Part shown: positions 23,823-34,686 of the stretch, in pieces
Layout: each line of letters begins with the position of its first letter
Position numbering within the stretch: the stretch's first letter is position 1
Origin: Thinopyrum elongatum
Lineage: Eukaryota; Streptophyta; Magnoliopsida; Poales; Poaceae
Direction: 5' to 3'
DNA length: 64,000 nucleotides
Assembly: GCA_011799875.1 (NCBI GenBank)
Contig: CM022299.1
Span: 29,353,996-29,417,995, forward strand
Position numbers and translations under genes: made by a program
The notes under the pieces: generated by a model
Seen by the model: only the letters and a program-made list of their open reading frames with translations
Database searches by the model: none
What the model was told of the DNA's origin: nothing

Positions 23823-24593
23823 TCAGCGTCGGAGAAAACCACTGAAATGGGTTAACTGCAAGTGCGGACGACGAATGTTTGTCGCGGCAGGATCCTGTGC
23901 TCCATGTGCACTCTGATGCAGAACCCGGTCTCGAACTGTAAGAAGAGGTCCACGTGCAGGCGTGTGACCTCCCACTGCAGGCCAATCAATACCTGGCGGC
24001 ATCTCAGTCCTGCGTGGGTAAAGAATATAGTCCGGATGTATCCCTGCACGAACAGCTGGTAGCAACTGTGTCATAGCCTCGTAGTAGCGTGCTCGAGTGG
24101 CGAACAACTCGACGGCAAGAGCCCGAACAGTGCGATCCAGAGCCTGAGTGCACTGAATCAGAATCTGCGGGTCGTAGCGTCGAGACTCGTACGGGGCACA
24201 GATAGCTGTGTAGTATCCAGTAGCATCTCCAACAGGTGCATACGGAATGTACCGAAACACAGAGTCATCCAAGCTAGCATTGTGCTCTCCTCGGAGACGT
24301 GCGACAGCTGAGTAGGCGGCATCATGGACTGCCATCTCAATCGTCACGCCGATACCGTGGAAAAGGTGTAGCTCAGTGTCCGAGTCGTTCTGCTGATCAT
24401 AGATCCGAACTTCAGCATAATACTGCTCCTGGTTGAACTCGTGGTAAACCTCATAGACCATGTACTCGGGATACCAGCGGTAACCCAGTCTAGTCAGGAG
24501 GGCGATCAGAACAGCTGGAAACCCAGGGGCATCACGAGCCCAAGTGCGAAGCACAAGCTGGGTTGTAGGCCGCGGTGGAAACAGTCGATCCAT
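23823..24593 (-). CDS. Accessory open frame of the large gypsy element, 256 codons, possible dsRNA-binding fold
   Basis: It lies in element sense between primer site and gag, with ATG at 24593 and about 240 bp to the gag start. The frame is intact although pol is broken. I do not recognise the family. Residues 24-103 suggest an alpha-beta-beta-beta-alpha order: helix PAVLIALLTRLGY, strands around YPEYMVYEVY, QYYAEVRIYD and ELHLFHGIGV, then helix MAVHDAAYSAVARLR. The Pro-x-Tyr at strand 1 and the Ala-rich last helix recall a double-stranded RNA-binding domain, but the basic KKxAK motif is not present. Residues about 145-185 look helical. The C-terminal 60 residues are Pro/Arg-rich. Extra frames upstream of gag are known in Ogre-type gypsy elements, but this one has a chromodomain pol. 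Function is unknown. Confidence 0.6.
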   Translation of the reverse strand: MDRLFPPRPTTQLVLRTWARDAPGFPAVLIALLTRLGYRWYPEYMVYEVYHEFNQEQYYAEVRIYDQQNDSDTELHLFHGIGVTIEMAVHDAAYSAVARLRGEHNASLDDSVFRYIPYAPVGDATGYYTAICAPYESRRYDPQILIQCTQALDRTVRALAVELFATRARYYEAMTQLLPAVRAGIHPDYILYPRRTEMPPGIDWPAVGGHTPARGPLLTVRDRVLHQSAHGAQDPAATNIRRPHLQLTHFSGFLRR

Positions 24594-24968
24594 CTGAAAC
24601 AGAGAAGTTCAGGGTTGTCATAAGACAATGAGAAATATAACCGATCTCAGAAGGAAAGGTTAAACAAAACAATGGAAAGGAAAATGATTATCAGACTAAT
24701 CAGATCAAAGAAAGGGAAATCGCATTGAATCCAGCTCTCCGGGTGGATAGAATTAACGAGATCCTAAATGTCGGTGTTAGTAAATTTTATTAAACCCGAA
24801 TAGATGAGAGATTAGAATCCCAGAGTAAAGACGAGGAATAAAAGATCCTAATACCACCCAGTTGGCGACGTGAGCCCGTAAGCCACACAGCCAAGTTAGT
24901 AAAACAGTTTTTGACCACTAGACTCAACTTCGGCCAAGGAATTGGGAAGGGGATACCTAGAGGCAGTC
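24594..24968 (-). other. Leader of the large gypsy element
   Basis: About 375 bp between the primer site and the accessory frame. I see no gene or obvious repeat in it. It probably serves as an untranslated leader. Confidence 0.6.
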
Positions 24969-24981
24969 GGCTCTGATACCA
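24969..24981 (-). other. Primer binding site of the large gypsy element
   Basis: The minus strand reads TGGTATCAGAGCC, a perfect initiator-Met tRNA complement, three bases after the 5' LTR end. Confidence 0.88.
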
Positions 24982-24984
24982 ACC

Positions 24985-27900
24985 TGTGACGACCCCGGCT
25001 TAATCGTGCACTAACCATACACGCAAATGCGCACGATCAAGCCTAAGGACTCACTTGAAGATATCACAACACAACTCTAAAACAGAAATAAAGTCATACA
25101 AGCTTTATATTACAAGCCAGGGCCTCGAGGGCTCGAATACATAGCTCGATGGCATACAAGTGTCAGTGGAAGCATCAGATATCTGGGTACAGATATTTTA
25201 TAGAGAGAGAGAAATAGGCCTTCACAGAGGCGGGGTAAAATAAAATACTACGATCGAAAGGCGTAGGCCTCCTGCCCTGGACCCTCCGATCCTACTCCTG
25301 GTCGTCAAACGGCTCCTCGTAGTAGTAGTACTCGCCAGGCGGGTAGTAGTACTGGTCGTCGACTGGGGCGTCTGGCTCAGGGGCTCCGTCGTCTGGTGGC
25401 ATCAAATGGAATATGGGGGAAAAAGAAAGTAAAGCAAACGTGAGTACTCATCCAAAGTACTCAGCAAGCAAGGATCTACACTACATATGCAACATTGTCA
25501 AAGGAATGGCTGTATATGTGGACTGGGCTGCAGAAATGCCAGAATAGAGGGGGAAGCCTAGTCCTATCGAAGACTAGCATCTTCAACAATCTTCGACAGT
25601 CTTGCAGCAATAGAAGAGAACAGATGAACATAATGTAAAGTAGTAGTAGTAGTAGTATCATCAACCTCGACCTGAGATCCTTTCTCGACTCCCTGCGAGA
25701 AAGCAATCCCAGAGCCGTACTATCCAGTTCTCATCACATGTTCTAGTTGTACCGATCGGGATACAACTCCGAGTGTCCGTTACCGTAGGACAGGCTATCG
25801 ATAGAAGTTTCTTCCCTGCAGGGGTGCACCAACTTACCCACCACGCTCGCTTAACTCCGGCCGAACACACTTTTCTGGGTCATGCCCGGCCTCGGCTAAG
25901 CAACACGCCGCAACCAGACCTAGGCTTATAAGAGAGGTCAGCACGCCGGACTAAACCTATGCCCCCAGGGGTCTTGGGCCATCGCCCCGGGAACTCCTGC
26001 ACGTTATGGGGCCACCGAGAGCAGACCTAGCAACCCCTTATACAAGCGCGGTTGCGTTCCCAGTCCAACTCGGCGTGCGCCGCTCCTTACTGACGTCAAA
26101 TAAGCTTCGGCTGATGTATACGATGCAGAACGCCCATACTATGCCCACGTGATGGTTAGTGCTATCGGGCCAGAGGCCCCTCGGATCAAATATCCAAACC
26201 GTAGTGGATTAGGAGCGCGCGGAAACGAGCAGAGACTCACGATCGATGTGACCCCGTCGCCCCGTCTCGAGGACTTGTGGCAAGGGCTAAGAATGCCCGG
26301 CCACGCCTCATAGTTATCTCGCGGGCACCTCTCAGGTCAACCCGACTCCACATCACATCGCATCAAGCTTGCGCGGGTACCCCTCAGGGCCGACCCGTCT
26401 TTAGTAACATGGTTTAGTGCAAGTCAAAACAACAACAGTATCCGTGTGTCTGACACCAAGGGAATCCTGAGGAATCACCCTCGATGGAATCCCACCTGAT
26501 GTTATAGTCAAGGTGAACGAAGGAGGAATCACCCTCGAGGTCCACACTTGAGAAGTTGCACGACGATGTCGTTATCGGGGGTGGTGTAGGAGGAATCACC
26601 CTCGCTTACCACGTCCGATTAACTAACCTACAAGGTTATCATCAGAAGTGCTAACGAGGAATCACCCTCGACACTCAACGGTAACCCAGCAGTGTCGGCA
26701 ACTAAGGGGAAGTGATGTGCGGTGCCAGGGTCTGGTCTTCAATCCTGATGATCGGGTCTTCTGACATCCAGCGGGGCAGTCGGGACAAGTGGGGGTCTCT
26801 GTCAGGACTCTACCCAGCCTATACTAATCAGTCTAGGATAACCAGAAAGGTAGCAAGGCAGGGTACAATAATCAGGCTATGCAGCAGATATAGGAAAACA
26901 GTAGCAGTAGCATTTCTAATGTAAGCATAAGAGAGAAGAGAATAGGCGATATAGGCATGTTCAAAATGGGGGTGCTTGCCTGTTTGCTCTGGGGCAAGGG
27001 CAAGGTCGCCTGTGGTGTCGTCGGGGATGTAGTCGGACTCCTGAGCTGCGTCTGCCTCGGGAGCTACGTCAACGTCGGGGTCTACCGAGATAGAAGAATG
27101 GGAAGAAACAGGTAAACATAATGCAAACAAATGTAATACGGTGCGTGCTAGGCTATGATGCAGTGCAGGGTTGCCTAAATATGCACCTAAGTCATTTTAG
27201 TTATTTTTAGAATTAATCTGGGATTTATTTACCGAGGTGTGTGCACTATTCATCTACCGGATACGGGTCCGGAGTTACGAGTTCTTCTACGTAGGGGGTT
27301 CCGACAAAGAAACAGACGGCACGATCAGACTCGTCTCGTCGTTCTGAGCAACTTTCATGTTTTAACTTTTTCGATCCGAGCTACGGTTTAAAAGTTATTA
27401 ATTTTCAAAGTTTATTTGAATTTCTGGAATTTATTTATTTTACAGAAAAGTGAATTATGACATCAGCATGACATCGCTGTGACGTCAGCGGTCAACAGGC
27501 GCTGACCAGAGTCAATCCTGACATGTGGGACCCACATGTCAGTCTCTGTTTATCTTAACAGCGAATTAACTTAAGCCACAGGGTTAATTAGGGGGCGGGC
27601 CCCACTTGTCAGTGAGAAATTAGGCTAAACTAATTAATTTTATTTAATTAAATGTTTAATTAGGTTAATTAGCCGCGGGGGCCCACACATCAGCGACTGG
27701 GGTTGCCCAGTCAGCACGTTGACTGGGTCAACCCAGTCAACGGGGCCCCCTGGACCCACTGGTCGGCGACCCAGGGGCGGGACCCACTGAAGCCAGGTCA
27801 GCGCGGCGGCCGGAGACGCGCCGGCGACCTCTCCAGCGTCGGAAGTTCGCCGGAGCTGCCCGGAAAACCGCTGCGCTGCGCCAAATCGCCCGCAACCACT

Positions 27901-29189
27901 TGCGTTCGATCGGCCTCTCGCCCGCGCATCTAACTACGGTGGTAGTTCGACCGAAAATGGCCTCTAACGACGGCGGCGAGCGGTGGAGCGGTCGCCGGAG
28001 CTCGGGCATCGACGGAGTTGGAGCTAAGGGGCACGGGGAGGCATGGGCTCGAGCTCGCTGGGCCCCTGGGAGCACCAGGAGTGCGATGCACGGCTCAGAC
28101 GAGTGTGTTATAGGCCACAGCGATGGCGTCGAGCTCGTCGGCGGCGTCGAGCTTCGGTCACAGCAGCAGCTGTGGCTAGAGGCGCGACGAGGCGAGGAAG
28201 GAGAGGGGAGAGGACGGAGTGGAGCTCACCGAGCGGCTACGAAAATTCCTTGGTAGCTTAGGAGCAGCAAACGGCGCCGGAGACGGAAGGGGATCGCCGG
28301 CGACCGAGGAAGAAGACGACGTCGATGCGCTCGGTGCAGGCGATCCGGGCTTCTCCAAGTGGCACCAGGCGACGCGGCAGTCGACGATGGGGACGAAGGA
28401 CACGGCGAAGCGTCGATCGGGGCTCGGTGGCCGCGAGGACGAACGGGGACGGCGGCTATAGCGTTCGGCCGCGGTGGATCTGAGGGGGAAGGAGGACGGA
28501 GCGAGCGAGCAGAGGACGGGGAAATGAACGAGGGAGCCAGGGGGAGTGGTGGAGCTCGGCCTTATCCCCTCCTCGCCTCCCTGTAGCATCGGTGGCGGCG
28601 ACGTGTCGGCGCGCGCGCGCTCGACCTGCGAAAAGACGACAGCGCGAGGGAGAGAGGTGAGGTGGGCCTGCTGGGCCGAGGTTCGGGGCACTGTGCACTA
28701 AGGCCCAGTGCAGAGTGCATCGTTTTTATTTTTCTGTTTTTGTTTCTCTTTTTCTTTTATTCTTTTCTGTTTTGAAATAGTTAGAGCACTTTTGCATTTT
28801 TGTAAAATGTGGGACTTAGTCCAAATATTACAGTGCCATTTTAGCTCTCACCAAAAAGTGATTTGGACAGAGTTGGAAACCATTTGTGTTTGAAATGATT
28901 TTAAATGGATTTAAATATCCTGTTTTGGTGATGTTTCTCCTTGTTTGGGTCATTTGTCTAACTCCAACTTTATTGATGATGATTTTACAAATGTTCCTGG
29001 ATTATTTGCCATTTAATGAACATTTTTCCGACAGGGTTTGATCAACTTCATATTTCACTTTTGATTTTGAGTTGATTTTCAAAATGGAGTTGAGTTGCTT
29101 TGATTAACCACTTTGTTTAAGCACTGCAAATGATATGACTTGGCAAGATTAACAGAGTGTCACAGAGCTTATTACAAGGGGGTGTTACA
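24985..29189 (-). repeat. 5' LTR (element sense) of the large gypsy element, 4205 bp
   Basis: Partner of 14933-19147, with the same segmented composition and only scattered differences (for example at 25778-25790). The outer end abuts TSD CCTAT at 29190-29194. The element promoter should be in this LTR, but I could not place it with confidence. Confidence 0.93.
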
Positions 29190-29840
29190 CCTATGCCTTA
29201 GCCATAGGCTCTATACGATATGCCATGCTGTGTACCGCACCTGATGTGTGCCTTGCCACGTGTCTGGCATGGGGGTACAAGAGTGATCCATGAGTGAATG
29301 ACTGGACAACGGTCAAAATTATCCTTAGAAGAATAAGGAAATGTTTCTCGGTTATGGAGGTGATAAAGAGTTCGGCGTAAAGGGTTACATCGATGCAAGC
29401 TTTAACACTAATCCGGATGACTCTAAGTAGTGTTTCTCGGTTATGGAGGTGATAAAGAGTTCGGCGTAAAGGGTTACGTCGATGCAAGCTGTAACACTAA
29501 TCCAGATGACTCTGAGTAGAGTTTCTCGGTTATGGAGGTGATAAAGAGTTCGGCGTAAAGGGTTACGTCGATGCAAGCTTTAACACCAATCCAGATGACT
29601 CTGAGTAGCAAACCGGATACATACAGTGGAGCAGCCGTTTGGAATAGCTCCAAGTGGAGCATTGTAGCAGCATCTATAGTATGACATAAAAATTTGCGAA
29701 GTACACGCAGATTTGAATGTTGCAGACCCATTGACTAAAACATCTCTCACAAGCAAAACATGATCAAACCCCAGAACTAATTGGGTGTTAACCACATGGT
29801 GATGTGAACTAGATTATTGACTCTAGTGCAAGTGGGAGAC
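29190..29840 (+). pseudogene. pol of element C, last part (RT end, RNase H start, purine tract)
   Basis: It resumes exactly where pol stopped at 14932, with the TSD copy CCTAT first. It matches copy B from 7980 onward, holds the 89-bp triplication at 29344-29610 with several stops, then skips most of RNase H and ends in the tract GCAAGTGGGAGAC. Loss of RNase H sequence and of frame means no enzyme can be made. Confidence 0.85.
29344..29610 (+). repeat. Three tandem 89-bp units in element C RNase H
   Basis: Units start at 29344, 29433 and 29522. The period is exactly 89 bp, as in copy B (8137-8403), and unit-specific differences (AAGTAGTG, GAGTAGAG, GAGTAGCA ends) are shared between copies unit by unit. 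Confidence 0.92.
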
Positions 29841-31604
29841 TATTGGAAATATGCCCTAGAGGCAATAATAAATTAGTTATTATCATATTTCCCTGTTCAT
29901 GATAATCGTTTATTATCCATGCTAGAATTGTATTGACCGAAAACTCAAATACATGTGTGGATACAAAGACAATAACGTGTCCCTAGTAAGCCTCTACCGG
30001 ACTAGCTCGTTGATCAAAGATGGCTATGGTTTCCTAGCCATGGACATGAGTTGTCATTTGATAACGGGATCACATCATTAGGAGAATGATGTGATGGACA
30101 AGACCCAAACTATGAACGTAGCATATGATCGTGTCAAGTTTATTGCTATTGTTTTCTGCATGTCAAGTATATGTTCCTATGACCATGAGATGATGCAACT
30201 CACTGACACCGGAGGAGTACCTTGTGTGTACCAAACGTCGCAACGTAACTGGGTGACTATAAAGGTGCTCTACAGGTATCTCCGAGGGTGTCTATTGAGT
30301 TGGCATGGATCAAGACTGGGATTTGTCACTCCGTATGACGGAGAGGTATCTCAGGGACCACTCGGTAATACAGCATCACAATGAGCTTGCAAGCAATGTG
30401 ACCAATGAGTTAGTCACGGGATCTTGTGTTACGGAGCGAGTAAAGAGACTTGCCGGTAACGAGATTGAACTAGGTATGGTGATACCGACGATCGAATCTC
30501 GGGCAAGTAACATACCGATAGACAAAGGGAACTGCATACGGGATTAGCTGAATCCTTGACATCGAGGTTCGACCGATAAGATCTTCGTGGAATATGTAGG
30601 AACCAACATGGGCATCCAGGTCCCGCTATTGGTTATTGACTGTAGAGGTATCTTGGTCATGTCTGCATAGTTCTCGAACCCGCAGGGTCTACACACTTAA
30701 CGTTTGGTGACGATATAAGTATAGTTGAGTCATTATGGTGGTTACCGAATGTTGTTCGGAGTCCCGGATGAGATTCTGGACGTGACGAGGAACTCCGGAA
30801 TGGTCCGGAGGTGAAGATTGACATATTGGACGAAGGGTATTGGAGTCCGGAATTGTTCCGGGGGTACCGAGTGATGACCAGCATGACCGAAAGGGGTTTC
30901 GGGGGGCCTCGGCAAGTGTTGGGGGGCCTCATGGGCCAAGGGGAGGGGGGAAACCAGCCCACTAAGGGGCTGTGCGCCCCCTCACCCCATCCCACGTTGC
31001 CAGAGGAGGTGGGGGCACCCCCCTAGGGTTCCCACCCCTTTGGCTTGGGGGCCAAGTCTCCTAAGGGGGAAAACCCATCTAGGGTTTCCCTCTAGTGGCT
31101 GTTGGCCCTGGATGGGATCCCCTAAGGGCGCCCCCCTCTCCCCCTTCCCCTATATATAGATGAGGAGAAGGAGGGCAGCCGGCACCCCATCTATGCCACG
31201 GCGCTGCCCTCCCTCTTCCTCGTAGCCATCTTCTTCTCCGCAGTGCTTAGCGAAGCTCTGCCGAGATTTCTCCACCACCACCGCCACCACGTCGTCGTGC
31301 TGCCGGAGAACTTGAGCTACTACTTTACCATCGCTCGCTGGATAGAGGAGGTGAAGGCGTCATCAAGCCATACGTGTGTTGAAAGCGGAGGTGTCGTCCG
31401 TTCGGCGCTAGATCGGGAGTTCGCGGGACGGATCGTGATTGGATCGCGAAGACGTTCGACTACATCAACCGCATTTCTTAACGCTTCCGCTTAGCGATCT
31501 ACATGGGTATGTAGATCCAATCTCTCCTCTCGTAGATGGTCATCTCCTAGATTGATCTTGGTGAGCGTAGGAAAATTTTGTTTCCCATGCAACGTTCCCC
31601 AACA
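29841..31604 (+). repeat. 3' LTR of element C (1764 bp)
   Basis: It starts TATTGGAAATATGCCC and ends GTTCCCCAACA. It pairs with 8634-10389 and includes a TATA box at 31151-31159. It abuts non-copia sequence (CCTTTGTAGG) at 31605. Confidence 0.92.
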
Positions 31605-32185
31605 CCTTTGTAGGATCTCTGGCCAAGGAGCATCCACCCACTCCACCACCCCATAGTTCACACCTTCATCCTACATAAGCAATTTTTCAAAAGTAAGCAC
31701 AAAGCACCTTACTTACAAACTTAATATAGTTAACTGAAGTCATAAACTTAATTCAGTTAAGTGAAACCCTATGTTTAGATTAATGCTCTCTGAATTCAGC
31801 TAACAGAAGCAATTTTTCAAAAGTAAGCACAAAGCACCTTATTTAGCAACACTCAAATTCATTTAACAACACTCAAATGAATTCAGCTTACTGATTCAGT
31901 GCAGCAGAGATAAATTCAGTTAACAGTTATATTCAGTTAATAGATATATTCAGTTAACAGTTAACAAATATATTCAGTTAACAATTAACAGGTGTTCTCA
32001 GTTTCAGTCAACTGTTTATTGAATTCAGTTAACTCAAGATCTAATTTCACATATATGCTTCCATATGTAAGGCACTTGTCAGTTTGAGTTCGAAACACAC
32101 CAGACATCTCTGCACAACTGAGAACACATTCACATTGCACTTTCTGTTCCACCAGCAAAACAAGTAAGAGTTGAAGATTAAATAC
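31605..32185. repeat. AT-rich stretch with TTCAGTTAAC repeats and a 34-bp direct repeat
   Basis: A segment beginning AGCAATTTTTCAAAAGTAAG occurs at about 31679 and again at about 31808. From 31750 to 32035 the motif TTCAGTTAAC and close variants recur more than eight times at irregular spacing of about 17-25 bp. No coding sequence is evident, and it may be an expanded intron of the relic next to it. Confidence 0.65.
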
Positions 32186-32517
32186 CTGCTGCACAGGACA
32201 ACCGAGGAATCGCCTCCCAGTAAAAGCACCTTCAAAAGCTACCATCTTGTTGGGCCTCTAACGATGCGTCATGCACTTCGGTTCAGATTCAGTGAAAGAA
32301 CCACAGAAAGATGGATCCACCACACTGTCGGGGGTTTCCTGCAAAAGAAACTTGGAATCAAACATTTAAACCAAAAGAAACTTGGAATCTCGAATTTGGA
32401 TGACCTAACCCTAAACCTAACTCTGTTCCACCATGATGTACTTACAAAGAGCCGAGGATCCATTGAAACCATGCAGATGTCCTCGTCCGAGCTCTCCTCA
32501 TCATTCCACGATGGCAT
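32186..32517 (-). pseudogene. Relic of a GRF-type zinc-finger-like gene, two exons
   Basis: On the minus strand an ATG at 32517 opens an exon to 32446 (24 codons, MPSWNDEESSDEDICMVSMD), followed by a GTAAGT donor. After a 107-bp intron ending TTTGCAG, a 51-codon exon (32338-32186) joins in phase and ends CAG before GTATTT. It contains the pattern C-x2-H and later TGRRFLGC, which resembles the start of GRF zinc fingers (C..H/C ... GRRF..C). An in-frame TAG at 32258-32260 breaks it, and the rest of the finger is not recognisable downstream. This is a pseudogene or captured gene fragment. The family call rests on a short motif. Confidence 0.45.
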
Positions 32518-32808
32518 CCTCAAGTTCTACCAGTAGCAATGCCGGCGGCGGCGACGGCGATATGCTCAGAGCAGGAGGGAGAGGGAGAGGATGAGGATGA
32601 GGATGAGTGAGCAAGGAGGGAGAGAGTGACAGAGCTCTCACAGTGGGCCAACTTATTGGACCACCGACAACCGCGTCCTGACAAGCAACGACGCCGTTAA
32701 CGGCCGTTAACGCGCGGCCGTCCACGGTTGGCCACGGTGGCACTGATTCATGGGCCCAACCGGTCAGTTCGGTGCTTAGAGTGGGCACAGCGAGCGGTTA
32801 TCCGACAT
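32518..32808. other. Region without a recognised gene; GC-rich 5' flank with a palindrome
   Basis: GAGGATGAG and GGGAGAG runs lie near 32565-32625, then an 18-bp perfect palindrome CGTTAACGGCCGTTAACG at 32695-32712. It may be the 5' flank of the zinc-finger relic. I see no coding sequence. Confidence 0.5.
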
Positions 32809-32910
32809 GGTAGTTTTTGGCACGGGTTAGTAAGAAAGTGGTAGTTTTTGGCACAAATCTATAGAGTGGTAATTTCTAGGCACGTTTCCATGAAATGTGG
32901 TAGTTTTTGG
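32809..32910. repeat. Four tandem units of about 30 bp (GGTAGTTTTTGGCAC)
   Basis: Unit starts are 32809, 32840, 32868 and 32899, with spacing of 31, 28 and 31 bp. The third unit is the most diverged. The array ends where the LINE fragment begins. Confidence 0.75.
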
Positions 32911-32919
32911 TTAAATACT

Positions 32920-33710
32920 CCCTTTTCCATGACCCAAAACAACAGACACATTTTTCATACCCCAACGATAACACAAACTCTCAACATACTCTTTATATTG
33001 TCTACTTTCAGAAAGGAAGATAGCATTGGGACGATGCGTATTGGAAAGACACACAAGTTCTTGGACTGTTCGAGGCCACCCCAAACCCCGACAATTCCAA
33101 CTTAGCATTTTTATGGCTTCTGACGGGTGTCATCAAACATGCAGGTCCTTCGAAAGCGCCAGAGCCCTGAGATCAATGGCGAAATTTTCTTCCATAGCTC
33201 GCTAGGGATACCAAATAACTTGGCCATAGTGTGCCCCACGATGCCGCAACACAAACACAAATTAGGAAAAAATTCATATTTAACATCAAAATATCGCATT
33301 AGTGCTTCCGGTGGCGGGCGTGTCAATATACTTCCTCAAGGGCTCATCCACCTGATGCTCGATGCAAACGGAAAGGTGGCTGTCAATGAAATTGGTGTTC
33401 CTGTGTGACACCACAGCGACGGTGCCAAGCTTGTCGCCAATGATTCACCCCATCTCCAGGGTCTTGATCGAAACCAGCAACCCGTGGACTTGCACCCAAA
33501 ATTTGAAGGAAACTAGGGGTACATCCACGGGATTACCACTCCATCAAACGCCGTGAGCAGGACAAAATCATTTTTGTAATGCCACGGACCTGCTTGCAGC
33601 ACATGACGTCGGTCTCCCTCCTCGGAGAAAGTGCTGACGAAGTGCCCATCTTCACTTGTGACTCGCTGGGCCACTGCGTCACTGCGCAGCCGCCATGGCA
33701 CAAGCATTTA
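32920..33710 (-). pseudogene. L1-type LINE fragment: ORF1 end and start of ORF2 endonuclease
   Basis: Read on the minus strand, 33707-33513 gives a DUF4283-like Gag segment (FSEEGDRRHVLQAGPWHYKN). 33326-33111 gives a zinc-knuckle-like segment (FFPNLCLCCGIVGHT) with the order usual for plant LINE ORF1. 33108-32930 gives the first 60 or so residues of the AP-type endonuclease (MLSWNCRGLG, FLSES). The pieces are in different frames, and the element stops at about 32920 within the endonuclease, so RT is missing. A 3'-truncated LINE is unusual because L1 insertions normally lose their 5' end, so a later deletion is likely. Confidence 0.75.
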
Positions 33711-33972
33711 AAAAAATACATGGACACTTGTTGGAGTTTTTTGTCAAAAGTATACAAACATTTTTCAATGAGTGAACAATTTATAAATCACAAGAATATT
33801 GATGTGAAGTCTTTTTCTAATTAAGTAACATTCAATTGAGTTGATGTTTTGTCCACTAGATGGAGTCGGTGCTTTTTCTTTTCTTTATTTCCTAATATTT
33901 TTTTCTATTTATTTTTCCATTATTTTCTATTATCATGGTGTGCAATGATGCAGAGCTCTTTCGACCAGGCCG
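33711..33972. other. AT-rich stretch without a recognised gene
   Basis: T-rich runs at 33870-33935. It is the natural 3' flank of the S1/P1 nuclease relic on the minus strand, as it continues the left copy of the flanking duplication. I see nothing else. Confidence 0.5.
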
Positions 33973-34259
33973 AAGATACAAAGATCTATCCTGAAATTTG
34001 TAAACGCGACTTCTCTATCTTTATTATGACGAAAAATGAACAACACAAACTCGCCTGGCATCATCTGTTCCAAGTTACATAATCTAAAGAAGAAGAAAAA
34101 ACCAATAGGCCTTCGTTTGACCAAATTATCCTGTTGAGCGTAGCTGCCAACCGGACGCCACCTTGCGCCAGCCTCAAGTTGACAACCGGCAGCCTACTCC
34201 CGAAATACTCATCTGCAGCCGACAGATACAGTGGTCACTTAGTTTAGTTATTACTCAAA
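33973..34259. repeat. Left copy of a 287-bp duplication flanking the Reina-like element
   Basis: It matches 39615-39900 from AAGATACAAAGATC through ATTACTCAAA, with a handful of substitutions and small indels. The copy ends exactly at the LTR start (34260). It carries a second copy of the nuclease last exon. Confidence 0.92.
34070..34212 (-). pseudogene. Duplicated last exon of the S1/P1-type nuclease relic (left copy)
   Basis: The minus strand reads from the acceptor CTGCAG (34213-34218) into the same coding sequence as 39726-39853 (EYFGSRLPVVNLRLAQGG type). The end differs because small indels in the T-rich part (34084-34100) shift the stop downstream. The rest of the gene lies beyond the Reina element, so this copy is cut off from its upstream exons. 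Confidence 0.7.
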
Positions 34260-34602
34260 TGTCAGCAGCCCGAGCGTCAACACTGAATGCTGATCGAAGA
34301 GAGAGGCGGGAAGCGAGCAACTCAAGTCATGGGCCGGCAGGCCGGCCCATCCGTAGCAAGAGAGTTCCCCAGTGGCTTGCAAGCCCAAACTGGGCCCGCT
34401 AAGGCGGGTGTAACGGTAGAGTGTTTAAATACTCCCCATCGTCATCAGAGAGGGACAGGAAGGGGATCGGCGGCTTCGACCAGGCGAGAGAGAGAGAGAG
34501 AGAGAGTGAATTGTAATTTGAATTGCTGTGTGGGAGGTTGGGAGGACAGCTAATACATACTCAAACCTAGATCTCGACCATGGAGGTAGTAGGGATCTTA
34601 CA
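34260..34602 (+). repeat. 5' LTR of the Reina-like element
   Basis: 343 bp, TG...CA ends. It contains an AG run (about 34485-34507) and a TATA-like GTTTAAATAC at about 34422. Confidence 0.92.
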
Positions 34603-34604
34603 TC

Positions 34605-34617
34605 TGGTACTCAGAGC
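34605..34617 (+). other. Primer binding site of the Reina-like element
   Basis: TGGTACTCAGAGC lies two bases after the LTR. It is the initiator-Met complement with one extra base and small changes. Confidence 0.65.
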
Positions 34618-34686
34618 TTTTTGATCCTGGAGATCCCGAGCCACGTCCACGCCACACGCTTCAAGCTCCATCAGCGGAGCGCCGCC

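Larger units (their letters stand above)
14933..29189 (-). mobile_element. Large Ty3/gypsy chromovirus with 4.2-kb LTRs and an extra open frame
   Basis: Direct LTRs at 14933-19147 and 24985-29189 start TGTGACGACCCCGG and end GGTGTTACA on the plus strand. The element reads on the minus strand: 5' LTR (right), primer site, accessory frame, gag, pol, purine tract, 3' LTR (left). The 5-bp TSD CCTAT is perfect (14928-14932 and 29190-29194). Its pol carries integrase after RNase H and ends in a chromodomain, so it is a chromovirus. The long LTRs suggest the Tekay/Del group, which is my inference. The LTRs differ by scattered single bases and small indels, which points to a fairly young insertion. 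Stops and an RT active-site change make this copy inactive. Confidence 0.93.
8634..31604 (+). mobile_element. Element C: Angela/WIS/BARE-type copia with both LTRs, split by a gypsy element
   Basis: Two LTRs in direct orientation (8634-10389, 29841-31604) enclose a primer site, decayed gag-pol and a purine tract. A complete gypsy element (14933-29189 plus one TSD copy) interrupts pol. Removing it gives the uninterrupted order seen in copy B. The right flank begins CCTTT at 31605. A matching TSD cannot be sought at the left because copy B is joined there through the shared LTR. Confidence 0.88.

Noticed and set aside
32695..32712. 18-bp perfect palindrome as a transposon end or operator
   Set aside because: No matching partner or TSD nearby. 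Single short palindromes are expected by chance in GC-rich flanks.
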